From Fodinibius sp036381435 (GTDB taxonomy: Bacteria; Bacteroidota; Rhodothermia; Balneolales; Balneolaceae), in the NCBI GenBank assembly GCA_036381435.1, contig DASVCW010000004.1:69653-133652 (forward strand): a DNA stretch of 64,000 nt, read 5' to 3'. Shown here piece after piece: positions 52,801 through 60,186 of the stretch. The stretch's first letter is position 1. Every line of letters starts with the position of its first letter. The position numbers and the translations under genes are program-made. A model generated the notes under the pieces. That model had not been told where the DNA came from. It was given only the letters and a program-made list of their open reading frames with translations, and ran no database searches.

Positions 52801-53727
52801 CCACTCCGGTTCCGCAGATTCTGTCAGCGCCAGTATCCAGTGTGAGGGCATTTCGGTGTAGGCCAAAATGGCCCAGCCTGCTCCTATAAAAAATAGCTGC
52901 AGCAGTAGTCCTTGCCAATTGGACAGGCGGTCGGCGGCTCCGAACAGCAGAAATACTAAAACCACAAAACACAGAATGGAAAATATGGATCTCCAAAACC
53001 GCGTATTTTGCTCCCACCGGGCCTGGGCCTGTTGAAATTCATCGGCTGTGGCATAGACAACACCTACTGAATCACCTTCTAAATTTGATAACTGCTGGGT
53101 TTGAACCGGTTCACCCGAAGGTTCACTAAAAATGCTAAAATCAACGGGGTAGGCGGTTGATAATTCATCAGAATTGAAAATGTTAAACTCACTGCGATCG
53201 CCAATAGGCAGCGGGTTGCTTTGCTCAATTCGGTAACGGGCATATAAATCGTAAGAAATACTTTTGGCACTATCCTGAACGCTGAATGGAATATGAGCTT
53301 CCCAGTAGATAACGTTGTTGAACCTGCGGATATAGACTGATAACTCTTGTTCATCGTCTTCTGCTTCATTCATGCCTTGCAGGGCAAAACCCTTCCAAAC
53401 AATGGGATGATTATTGTGATATAAAGCGACGCTCCAAAAGCCTGGAAACTGATTCAGGGTATTATAAAGCGAGGATGATGTGGTTTGATGCAGCATGGAC
53501 TGAAAAGTAGCCGCCAGGCTCTCCGCCCGATTAAGCAGCTCTTTTTGTTCTTGCAGGAAAAAGTCAGCCGCTTTAGAAAGGCTTTGTTCAATGGCTTGTT
53601 CATTATTTACCGGTGAAGGTTTCACTCCATACCGCCAGCCTTCGAGCGCGAGCAGCAGAAGCAGCAGCCCCAGTAATGTCCACCCCAGAAGGCGGTAAAG
53701 GTTATCGGTTTCAATAAATTTTTGCAT
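49846..53727 (-). CDS. large orphan membrane sensor histidine kinase
   Basis: A 1293-residue protein. An N-terminal membrane helix (about 12-28) is followed by an extracytoplasmic region to about 240 and a block of about seven membrane helices (about 245-500). A second extracytoplasmic region and three more helices lead to HAMP (LTRPLVHIQKGLNKISSGRLDTTIQV). The kinase core has the phosphoacceptor at about His1083 (VAHEIKNPLTPMKL), the N box NLVKNAYEAMPEGG, G1 VEDTGEGIPEE and G2 GTGLGLAICKKI. NtrY-like in kinase type. No response regulator gene is adjacent. The ligand is unknown. Confidence 0.88.
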   Translation of the reverse strand: MQKFIETDNLYRLLGWTLLGLLLLLLALEGWRYGVKPSPVNNEQAIEQSLSKAADFFLQEQKELLNRAESLAATFQSMLHQTTSSSLYNTLNQFPGFWSVALYHNNHPIVWKGFALQGMNEAEDDEQELSVYIRRFNNVIYWEAHIPFSVQDSAKSISYDLYARYRIEQSNPLPIGDRSEFNIFNSDELSTAYPVDFSIFSEPSGEPVQTQQLSNLEGDSVGVVYATADEFQQAQARWEQNTRFWRSIFSILCFVVLVFLLFGAADRLSNWQGLLLQLFFIGAGWAILAYTEMPSHWILALTESAEPEWTTMVENLSALCVNAAFALLASVTLSRKLLHLRRKVGANRYLSTLGLATVFGAINALSIPLLFDILYQATVNAGIPLLDLRIFPGWSIIILYLALGMAVLALGTILVALNRLLFKVTAEHFKLSASVLAAVFIVGLLVFQLYVPDPMVLNWIFSSSIFSFIIVMVLSVGYFKKLEWVKALSPLRKVVLYSLLIAAVGTPVIYRAALQNTDKALWQAAVSYAREEDPFAAELTEQLLTNLGKEFREVTEEDLQNNQASLQARFTQTIQGFLLPNWNTYSFDLQLIDASGELIADYATDLNSPNWIRIFSIPTLKVVTEIEQITKSTLRPVIQLPQLINQENYRTFYRGWIPVFGASDETPIAWILASIYKERPQFNKPIRAVMASLTYEDWNTAYLMQKYENGNLLNSAQRGFTGYFPKYQTLAENKLQALQNDSLIYLTEHAEEYSYRTLLWKNTPDQTIKISTTLADYRVILFSFFRFSFTLLIIGCFWMLLNQLFNRKRASFMGNDTRFQDRILDNFLLATLIFLSFLVATSHYAIKQQNQDIVRQELFDKLATLSEAIEENTAIQENANISSSFSLDSVTTPLNVDATFYANRVVTESTTPQIYQQHLLPAALPFEIYEQLFIQQQLDAYSTVNLAGQPLLIGYRSILDGENNPVATIAIPTFLESPKYDQQLLETTSYLILAYLLIFGLFVLGSAFISQKLTRPLVHIQKGLNKISSGRLDTTIQVTSKDEIGSLAIAYNKMVFRLKKLQKELASAEREAAWKEMAQQVAHEIKNPLTPMKLNVQHLERQLETDKYDAEELKKYIQKITANLIEQIQSLSNIASDFSKFSQPIEEEFTKVDLASVLSSVTTLYKHDEQIRISFQQENGSVFVLGAADELKRVVINLVKNAYEAMPEGGEIALRLYRKQQNAFVEVEDTGEGIPEEDRSNIFVPNFSTKSSGTGLGLAICKKIIEAHEGSITFASVVGEGTTFVIKLPLFEE

Positions 53728-53750
53728 GGTAAATAATCAACTCATTTTGC

Positions 53751-53957
53751 CACTAAAGCACGAAAACACGGAAAAATTACTTTTAGGAGTCTACGAAAAA
53801 AACTTATGCCACCCTGAATTTTATTCAGGGTCTACAAACAGGAAGTGTATCAACTGTTTTTAAATAACGATTAGCTACTGATGCTGAAACAAGTTCAGCA
53901 TGACATAATAAGGTTTTTAAAGGCTCCTTTTAGTGCTTCCGTGTTTCTGTGGTAAAA
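53751..53957. repeat. nested repeats downstream of hydroxyacid dehydrogenase
   Basis: The flanks are ccactaaagcacgaaaacac (53751) and a diverged inverse ttagtgcttccgtgtttctg (about 53930). Inside are two hairpins, ccctgaattttattcaggg (53812-53830) and gatgctgaaacaagttcagc (53880-53899). Non-coding. Confidence 0.5.
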
Positions 53958-53980
53958 ACCTAAGCAAATATGAACCGAAT

Positions 53981-54955
53981 TTAAGGCTGAATCAAGTTGG
54001 GAATTTTCGATGCCGGCTGATTTTCGAGCACACCGATAATAGCATCAGCCGCCAGCATGCCGATTGCTTCACGGGTTTGATAGGTAGCGCTTGCCATATG
54101 AGGTGTTAAAAGACAGTTAGGGGCAGTTTTGAGCTTTGGATGAAGTTCAGGCTCATTTTCGAAAACATCTAAACCTGCACCACCGATCGTTTTGTTATGC
54201 AAAGCTTTGGCAAGAGCGGCTTCATCAACAACAGGTCCGCGGGCAGTATTGAGCAGAATGGCATGATCGGGCATTATGGATAAAATGTTCTCATTAATGA
54301 GATGCCGGGTTTCATCCGTGAGCGGACAGTGGAGTGAAATTACATCACTTTTTTTCGCCAATTCTTCAATCGTAGGACAATAGTCTACACCAAGATCCCT
54401 TTCAACTTCCGGAGAAACTTGATTTCTGTTGTGATAGATGACCTTCATTCCAAAAGCTTCGGCGCGACGTGCTACGGCTTGCCCAATTCGTCCCATCCCT
54501 ATAATGCCGAGAGTACTGTTTTTAAGTTCAAATCCCAGAAAACCGAGCGGTTCCCAGCCTTTATACTTGCCGGCGAGCAGATATTTTTGAGCGTCAAAAA
54601 GATGGCGGCTCACATTAAGCATCAGCCCCAGGGTAAACTCAGCACAGGAATCCGACAGAACACCGGGAGTGTTGGCTACAAGAATGTGATGCTTTTGGGC
54701 CGCTTTTAGATTGATATTGTTATATCCCACGGCATGATTGGCGACAATTTTCAGCTTTTCACCGGCACGACATACTTTTTCGGTAACGGGATTGGAAAGC
54801 ATGGCGAGCAACCCCTCATATTCCGGGATGGTTTGAGTCAAGGCTTCTTCATCATTAAATGTGCCGCGATCTCCCACATCAACCGAAAAGTGCTTTTTCA
54901 GCCTTTCGATGACGGACGGAATGATTGGCTCGGTAACAAGAACGCGCGGGGGCAT
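53981..54955 (-). CDS. D-2-hydroxyacid dehydrogenase (glyoxylate/hydroxypyruvate reductase-like)
   Basis: A 324-residue NAD(P)-dependent D-isomer dehydrogenase. The Rossmann motif GIIGMGRIGQAVARRAEAFGM is present with the catalytic Arg in NTARGPVVDE, Glu in FENEPE and His in LTPHMASAT. The closest recognisable type is GyaR/GhrB-like D-glycerate dehydrogenase, but the substrate is not certain. It is 2 bp downstream of a lipoprotein gene and the last member of a tight five-gene run with rsfS and a LytR_C gene. Confidence 0.88.
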   Translation of the reverse strand: MPPRVLVTEPIIPSVIERLKKHFSVDVGDRGTFNDEEALTQTIPEYEGLLAMLSNPVTEKVCRAGEKLKIVANHAVGYNNINLKAAQKHHILVANTPGVLSDSCAEFTLGLMLNVSRHLFDAQKYLLAGKYKGWEPLGFLGFELKNSTLGIIGMGRIGQAVARRAEAFGMKVIYHNRNQVSPEVERDLGVDYCPTIEELAKKSDVISLHCPLTDETRHLINENILSIMPDHAILLNTARGPVVDEAALAKALHNKTIGGAGLDVFENEPELHPKLKTAPNCLLTPHMASATYQTREAIGMLAADAIIGVLENQPASKIPNLIQP

Positions 54956-54957
54956 AA

Positions 54958-55329
54958 TCAGTATGTGTAACCCGTACCGTTAATAATCACTTTCGAATGA
55001 CCGGAAATTTCTTTTTCCGTCAATCCCTCATAAACGAAGGAGAAAGGAACCAGCATTTGTGTACACATCATGTCTTTTCTGAGAGCAGTGAGTTGTAAAT
55101 GAATTTCCCCGTTTTCCAAACGGTGATTTACACCTTGAAGATAAGTGCAGCTGTCGGGATAATTTCCGAAAATCTTCAACGCAGCTTCCCCGTTTTGACT
55201 CACTTTTTTCACTGAATCAACATAAACTTTTGACGGACGATCACCTGTTTGTTCCATAGAACCTGCTTTTGATGAAGCACACCCTGTTATTAAAAATAAA
55301 ACAACTACTACTAAATAAAATTCTTTCAT
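54958..55329 (-). CDS. small lipoprotein, unknown function
   Basis: A 123-residue protein with an SpII signal (lipobox LITG-C, Cys17) followed by ASSKAGS, then a soluble beta-rich domain (HLQLTALRKDMMCTQMLVPFSFVYEG) with three further cysteines. No known family. It lies between rsfS (3 bp) and the hydroxyacid dehydrogenase (2 bp), so it is surely co-transcribed. Confidence 0.7.
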   Translation of the reverse strand: MKEFYLVVVVLFLITGCASSKAGSMEQTGDRPSKVYVDSVKKVSQNGEAALKIFGNYPDSCTYLQGVNHRLENGEIHLQLTALRKDMMCTQMLVPFSFVYEGLTEKEISGHSKVIINGTGYTY

Positions 55330-55332
55330 TAT

Positions 55333-55743
55333 CTATTTGTCTTCGATTTTCCGAACGGGAGCGTCATTCCACATCCGTTCGAGCGCGTAATATTCGCGCA
55401 GTTCTTTTTTGAAAATATGAACAACCACATTCACATAATCAAGGATAACCCATCGGCGCGAGTCCCGGCCTTCTTCTTTCCAGGGTTTTTCATTCAGCTT
55501 TTCGCTGGTTTCTTTATAAACGTTATTGGCAATAGCTTTAATTTGAACATCGGATGCGGCGTGACAAACAACAAATTTGTCAGCCAGCGTGGTTAATTCA
55601 TGGACGTCGAGAACAGTAATATCTTCGGCTTGTTTTTCGAGCAGCGCTTCGGCAATAACTTCTATTAGCCGGTCGGAATCTGCAGTTTTTGCATTATTGG
55701 TACTGGTGAACTGTTGATCTGCGTGGGGAGAAGTTTGGGTCAT
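55333..55743 (-). CDS. rsfS: ribosomal silencing factor
   Basis: A 136-residue RsfS/Iojap protein, which binds L14 on the large subunit and blocks subunit joining when translation is limited. Recognised by DITVLDVHELTTLADKFVVCHAASDVQIKAIA and DSRRWVILDYVNVVVHIFKKELREYYALE. The N-terminal 20 residues are polar and variable. It sits 5 bp after the LytR_C gene, a common pairing in Bacteroidota and Firmicutes. Confidence 0.93.
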   Translation of the reverse strand: MTQTSPHADQQFTSTNNAKTADSDRLIEVIAEALLEKQAEDITVLDVHELTTLADKFVVCHAASDVQIKAIANNVYKETSEKLNEKPWKEEGRDSRRWVILDYVNVVVHIFKKELREYYALERMWNDAPVRKIEDK

Positions 55744-55748
55744 ATAAG

Positions 55749-56201
55749 TTAATTGAGTTTGAGTGATTTATAGTCAGAGCCGATAACAACCGTAGCATCC
55801 AGATAATAGTCTTCTGAAGCTTCAATGAAAATATTTTTCGGATGAATGCCCAGGGCTTCGGCTACACGTCGGGCATTTTCATCATTTAAGGTGCGAGAGA
55901 TAAGAACGGTATTTTGCATATCAAAGTTCTTAAAATTGCCTGTTTCTACCACATCAAAACCACTTTTTCGAAGGGCGGTGGTAAATTCGCCGGCAAGTCC
56001 CGGAACGCCACAGCCGTTTAAAACCTCCAGTTGAATAATGTTTCCGATCAATTCAGGGCTATTTCCCACTCGTTTATTTTGAATGCGGGGATAAACAAGC
56101 CGCGTAAAAAGTCCGGAAACGAGCAGCACCAATAACAGGCTGAGAAATCCAATAGCAGCATTCAGGGCAAAAGAATTAGATTCGCTGTTGGTTGAAGCCA
56201 T
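55749..56201 (-). CDS. LytR C-terminal domain protein
   Basis: A 150-residue protein with a short cytoplasmic N terminus, one membrane helix (about 13-33, LNAAIGFLSLLLVLLVSGLF) and an extracytoplasmic LytR_C domain (QLEVLNGCGVPGLAGEFTTALRKSGFDVVETGNF then YYLDATVVIGSDYKS). The LytR_C domain is found in cell-envelope-related proteins, and its precise function is unknown. The catalytic LytR-CpsA-Psr domain is absent. Part of the run ending in rsfS and the dehydrogenase. Confidence 0.85.
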   Translation of the reverse strand: MASTNSESNSFALNAAIGFLSLLLVLLVSGLFTRLVYPRIQNKRVGNSPELIGNIIQLEVLNGCGVPGLAGEFTTALRKSGFDVVETGNFKNFDMQNTVLISRTLNDENARRVAEALGIHPKNIFIEASEDYYLDATVVIGSDYKSLKLN

Positions 56202-56218
56202 TAATTAGCGGTAGTGAA

Positions 56219-56737
56219 TCAAAAATTTTGGTGGGAGAAGGGAGAGTAAAAGGGGCTGCGATAATAACCCGTGCGCCAGGAGTTCATTCCGTAGCCCGGA
56301 ATTTGCCGGAAATGAATACTGATGTTGCTCCGGTCATTAATCTGATAATTAAGCTCAGCATTCCGAATGATGAATTTGGCGTTCATTCCGTCATTTTTCG
56401 ACATAAAGCTGTTTCCAAAAGGCGAATGTAAGATGGAAAGATCAACCCGGCCGGTTAGATCTTCAGAAAAATAAAAACGCATAGTATTGGTGTAGGCATT
56501 GATGTTGTGCATCTGCCCTCCGAAACTGGAAAAAGTCATTGCATAAGAATGGTCCATTGTCATGTTAAACAAATTTCCAAGATTGGCGCCTTCACTGCGG
56601 TCTTGTTTCAAAATAGGTCCCCTTAAAACCGAAGGGTCTCGTAAATCTGCCTTTAATTGAGCGAAGGAAGCGGAATTCATTCCGATAGAAAGGAATACAA
56701 AAAATATGATAGTGGACAGGAATGAAACCTTTTTCAT
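56219..56737 (-). CDS. exported hypothetical protein
   Basis: A 172-residue protein with a signal peptide (about 1-26, LSTIIFFVFLSIGM, cleavage after SFA-Q). The mature part has strand-like segments (YAMTFSSFGGQMHNIN, MRFYFSEDLTGRVDLS, AELNYQINDRSNISIHFRQIPG) suggestive of a small barrel or periplasmic beta protein. It ends in an aromatic/Asn-rich tail. Not recognised. It lies 17 bp upstream of the LytR_C gene and probably starts the operon. Confidence 0.65.
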   Translation of the reverse strand: MKKVSFLSTIIFFVFLSIGMNSASFAQLKADLRDPSVLRGPILKQDRSEGANLGNLFNMTMDHSYAMTFSSFGGQMHNINAYTNTMRFYFSEDLTGRVDLSILHSPFGNSFMSKNDGMNAKFIIRNAELNYQINDRSNISIHFRQIPGYGMNSWRTGYYRSPFYSPFSHQNF

Positions 56738-57085
56738 AGCAACAACAGTTGGTTAAAAGCTCTTTGAGTAAATATAACGCTTTATCAATAAATAAAGTAT
56801 AATAAAGTCTCGGCCTATAATAAAGAAGGAAATTGGAGGACGTTTGGAGTAAAGAAATGGCTAAAGGAGCAGGGACAAAACTAAAAAAATAAATATCTGT
56901 ATCCCTCTAATGCCGAAGTATTCCTATGAGTAACCCAACACCCGCAATTCGCAGCCCCAATCCGTTTGATGTTTCACATCTTGCTCAAAGAAATGCTGGC
57001 TCAAGTTTTGGTTCATTGAAATGGTTTTGGTACTATAACAGGAATCTAAAACGGGATTAGAACTCTTAGCCAATAATTTTGTACC
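56738..57085. other. 348-bp divergent intergenic region
   Basis: Lies between the exported protein (minus) and the S9 peptidase (plus). No gene, repeat or confident regulatory site was found. It presumably contains two divergent promoters. Confidence 0.3.
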
Positions 57086-59386
57086 ATGAAAAATAGCCTT
57101 TTATTGCTTGCTTTTTTAACTGTTACAGTTGCAGCGGGTGCACAGCCATCACAAGATTCGCTGACAACTGCAGATTACGACCGGGCAGCGCGTTTTCTCT
57201 ATGCCAATACTATTACTTATATAGATCACTGGCAGATAAATCCCCATTGGATTGACAATGATCGTTTCTGGTTTCGTGATGTGACGGCAAAGGGAAGCAA
57301 ATTTATTTTGGTTGACGCGCGTGAAGGTACACGTACTATGGCTTTTGATCATCAAAAGCTCGCCGCGGCCCTTTCAAAAGCTGTCGGCAAAAACTATTCA
57401 GCGGCGATGCTTCCGTTTCAATCATTCCGATATATAAACAATGAACAAGCTATTGTTTTCGAGGAAAACGGCAAAAGATGGGAGTGTGAACTGGAGACTT
57501 ATCAATGCACCCTTAGGGATGAAAAAACAAGTGATTCCGGCAACGACCGTTATCAGAGGAATCAGGCGGTTTCACCCAATGGAGAGTTGGCGGCATTTAT
57601 CAGAGACTATAATTTATGGGTACGAAATTTAGAAACAGGCGAAGAAGTACAACTCACAACCAAGGGCATCAAAAACTTCGGCTATGCTACAGATAATGCT
57701 TCATGGCGACACAGCGACCGGCCGATATTGCGTTGGTCGCCCGATTCTAAAAAAATCGCCACTTACAGGCAGGACCAGCGCAATGTCAGCAATATGTACT
57801 TGGTAAGTACCGAAGTAGGTGAGCCGTATCTCGAAAAATGGAAATATGTTTACCCGGGAGATTCGACTATTATGAAAATACACCGGGTGATTATTGATGT
57901 TGAAAACCGAAAAGTAATTCCCCTGGAAATCTCGCCTGATCCCCGGCGCTCCACTCAATTGGATGATATAACAAATGATGGACACCTGGCTGATGTGCAA
58001 TGGAGCCCGGATGGTAGCAAGCTGGCCTTCGTTTCCACTTCCCGCTATCATAAAATTGAAAAGGTGCGTATTGCAGATGCCGCCACGGGTGAAGTGCGCG
58101 AAATTTTTCAGGAAAAAGTGCCAACACAATTCAGCTCCGGTTATGGCGGTGTGAATTGGCGCTATCTGCCGGAATCGCAAGAATTCATCTGGTATTCACA
58201 ACGCGACAACTGGGGACATCTTTATTTATATGACGCAAAATCCGGCGAGCTGAAGCACAAAATTACCGAGGGCGAGTATACCGTTTCAAACATATATAAG
58301 GTAGATCGGCAAAATCGTGTTATTTATTTCAGCGCTTATGGCTTGGACGAAGAGAATCCCTATTTTGCCAAGCTGGCTAAAATCAACTTTGATGGCAGCG
58401 GTTTTAAAGTGCTGACACCTGAATCAGGCGATCACCGCATTAGTTTTTCTCCCTCCGAAAAATATTTTATTGACAGCTATTCTAAACCCGATACACCGCC
58501 CATAACGGTACTACGTAACCTGAAAGGTGAGATTATCCTTACGGTTGCCCAAACGGATATTTCCCGGTTGCTAGCGCAAGGCTGGAAGCCGCCCGTACCC
58601 TTCAAGGTAAAAGCAAGCGACGGTGAAACGGATATTTACGGGCTGATGTATACGCCCACTCATCTCGACCGGGATAAAAAATATCCCATCATTGATTACA
58701 TCTATCCGGGGCCTCAGGGCGGGAGCATAGGCAGCTGGTCATTCAGTCCGGCCAGTGGTGATAATCAGGCGTTGGCGGAACTCGGATTTGTTGTGGTGGA
58801 AATCGTGGGGACCTGCAATCCGCGGCGGACGAAAGACTTTCAGGACAGGTGCTATGGACAGATGGCTACAAATACCTTACCTGACCAGATTGCTGCTATC
58901 CGTCAACTCGCAGGCCGTTATTCGTTTATTGATACCACCCGCGTAGGTATTTGGGGGCATTCCGGCGGCGGTTTTGCCACGGCTACGGCTATGTTCCGCT
59001 ATCCCGATTTCTTTGACGTAGGCATTTCAGAATCAGGTAACCATGATAACCGAAATTATGAATCGGACTGGGGCGACCGCTTTAATGGACCCATAAGCGA
59101 CAGTGCTTATGCGGCACAGGCCAATCAAAACTATGCAGAAAATCTGGAAGGAAAGTTAATGTTGACTGTCGGCATGATGGACAGTAACGTTCCGCCTCAA
59201 AATACCATGCTGGTTGTACAGGCGCTGATCGAAGCTAATAAAGATTTTGATTTGATCGTTTATCCCAACGCACGTCATGGTTACGGAAAGCATTATTACT
59301 ATCAAATGCGCCGCCGCTGGGATTATTTTGTGAAACATTTACTGGGAAAAGAACCGCCGGAGGAATACAAGATAAGCTTTAATTGA
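57086..59386 (+). CDS. dipeptidyl peptidase IV-type serine protease (S9B)
   Basis: A 766-residue exported peptidase. It has a signal peptide (about 1-19, LLLLAFLTVTVAAGAQ) followed by an N-terminal eight-bladed DPP IV propeller (about 90-520, with blades such as NLWVRNLETGEEVQLTTKG and DVQWSPDGSKLAFV). The C-terminal alpha/beta-hydrolase triad is Ser626 (WGHSGGGFATA), Asp699 (MMDSNVPPQN) and His731 (ARHGYGKHYY). It releases N-terminal dipeptides, usually X-Pro, in periplasmic peptide degradation. Length is normal. Monocistronic. Confidence 0.92.
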   Translation: MKNSLLLLAFLTVTVAAGAQPSQDSLTTADYDRAARFLYANTITYIDHWQINPHWIDNDRFWFRDVTAKGSKFILVDAREGTRTMAFDHQKLAAALSKAVGKNYSAAMLPFQSFRYINNEQAIVFEENGKRWECELETYQCTLRDEKTSDSGNDRYQRNQAVSPNGELAAFIRDYNLWVRNLETGEEVQLTTKGIKNFGYATDNASWRHSDRPILRWSPDSKKIATYRQDQRNVSNMYLVSTEVGEPYLEKWKYVYPGDSTIMKIHRVIIDVENRKVIPLEISPDPRRSTQLDDITNDGHLADVQWSPDGSKLAFVSTSRYHKIEKVRIADAATGEVREIFQEKVPTQFSSGYGGVNWRYLPESQEFIWYSQRDNWGHLYLYDAKSGELKHKITEGEYTVSNIYKVDRQNRVIYFSAYGLDEENPYFAKLAKINFDGSGFKVLTPESGDHRISFSPSEKYFIDSYSKPDTPPITVLRNLKGEIILTVAQTDISRLLAQGWKPPVPFKVKASDGETDIYGLMYTPTHLDRDKKYPIIDYIYPGPQGGSIGSWSFSPASGDNQALAELGFVVVEIVGTCNPRRTKDFQDRCYGQMATNTLPDQIAAIRQLAGRYSFIDTTRVGIWGHSGGGFATATAMFRYPDFFDVGISESGNHDNRNYESDWGDRFNGPISDSAYAAQANQNYAENLEGKLMLTVGMMDSNVPPQNTMLVVQALIEANKDFDLIVYPNARHGYGKHYYYQMRRRWDYFVKHLLGKEPPEEYKISFN

Positions 59387-59409
59387 GATTCTCTAAATAT
59401 GTAAAAATT

Positions 59410-59432
59410 GGCGCGAGCGTCCCGCTCGTGCC
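59410..59432. repeat. 23-bp palindrome family, copy 4
   Basis: ggcgcgagcg-tcc-cgctcgtgcc, related to copies at 11851, 17105 and 27053. Confidence 0.6.
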
Positions 59433-59535
59433 TTTTTACCCCTCATTCCTTCCTTTGACACGCGTCTGTCGACTCACTTCCCCCTCGCCTGCTATGAAAG
59501 GAATTGCAGTAGATCTGTATTGAACATTCATCATT

Positions 59536-59585
59536 CAACTCAGCAACTCAACAACTCAACAACTCAACAACTCAACAACTCAACC
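59536..59585. repeat. 8-bp tandem repeat (caactcaa)n
   Basis: About six near-perfect copies of caactcaa in tandem, directly before a duplicated tRNA-Ser 3' segment. Units are contiguous, without spacers, so it is not a CRISPR array. Confidence 0.8.
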
Positions 59586-59586
59586 A

Positions 59587-59639
59587 TGCGGAGGTGGAGG
59601 GTCTACTACGCTAAGGCTCCGTAGACTAAAGATTCGAAC
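59587..59639. repeat. duplicated 3' end of tRNA-Ser, split by a 29-bp insert
   Basis: tgcggaggtggaggg (59587-59601) is identical to 59987-60001 at the 3' end of tRNA-Ser. After a 29-bp segment with its own inverted repeat (tctactacgc...), the tRNA sequence resumes as gattcgaac (59631-59639). It immediately abuts the stop of the GIY-YIG gene. Confidence 0.7.
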
Positions 59640-59879
59640 TCAAAGTAGTCGTTTTTTCATCCAGGCAATTCCCGATCCGGTTTTAAAGTACTTTTCGAGC
59701 TCACGTGCTTTTTCTTGTGAATCAACAGCTACAAATGTTTTTAATACAAAAGGAGCATAGGCTTTTGTCGGTTGATTCTTCCCTGCATTATGCTCTTGTA
59801 TTCTTTTTTTTAAGCGAGTTGAAAAGCCAACATAAGTCCAATTTTTTTCTACACTCTTCAGAACATAAACATACCACAT
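59640..59879 (-). CDS. GIY-YIG domain nuclease-like protein
   Basis: A 79-residue single GIY-YIG domain from the ATG at 59879 (MWYVYVLKSVEKNWTYVGFS). The name motif appears as YVYVL...TYVGFS, the catalytic Arg follows (STRLKKRIQEHNAG), and the Asn/Glu-containing C-terminal helix (EKARELEKYFKTGSG) is present. Related to the UvrC N-terminal/UPF0213 type, a metal-dependent endonuclease domain of unclear role. It lies between a duplicated tRNA-Ser 3' end and the tRNA-Ser itself, which hints at a small mobile unit. Confidence 0.82.
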   Translation of the reverse strand: MWYVYVLKSVEKNWTYVGFSTRLKKRIQEHNAGKNQPTKAYAPFVLKTFVAVDSQEKARELEKYFKTGSGIAWMKKRLL

Positions 59880-59988
59880 AACTAAGTGTTTACTGATAAT
59901 GAATTCAAAATATAGACAAAAAATCAATTGCAAAAATGAGTTCTAAAAGTAGGAGTGCTTGCACTCCGAAGCCTTGTGCGTAGGAGTG

Positions 59989-60076
59989 CGGAGGTGGAGG
60001 GATTCGAACCCCCGGAACCGTAAAACGATTCAGCGGTTTTCGAAACCGCCCCATTCGACCACTCTGGCACACCTCC
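59989..60076 (-). tRNA. tRNA-Ser (CGA)
   Basis: An 88-nt class II tRNA. The acceptor GGAGGTG pairs with CACCTCC. The anticodon stem is GCGGT/ACCGC with loop TTCGAAA, giving anticodon CGA. There is a long variable arm (about 18 nt), and the T loop GGTTCGAATCCC is present. CCA not encoded. Its 3' end is duplicated 400 bp downstream. Confidence 0.95.
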
Positions 60077-60186
60077 AAAGTAAATATCCAATTTGTCCTG
60101 CGATAGAAAATAGGCTATATTCCAAAGCTTTAAATCCAACCAAAATACAGCTTAATAAAACCAAATAAAAGGCTATAGTTTTGAAA

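Noticed and set aside
57074..57081. TAATTTTG as a promoter -7 box of the S9 peptidase
   Set aside because: Only 4 bp before the start codon, which would leave almost no leader. Probably chance in AT-rich DNA.
59536..59585. Possible CRISPR-like repeat
   Set aside because: An 8-bp tandem repeat without spacers and no cas genes nearby.
60077..60186. preQ1 riboswitch upstream of queA
   Set aside because: No recognisable aptamer (C-rich hairpin followed by an A-rich tail) in the short leader.
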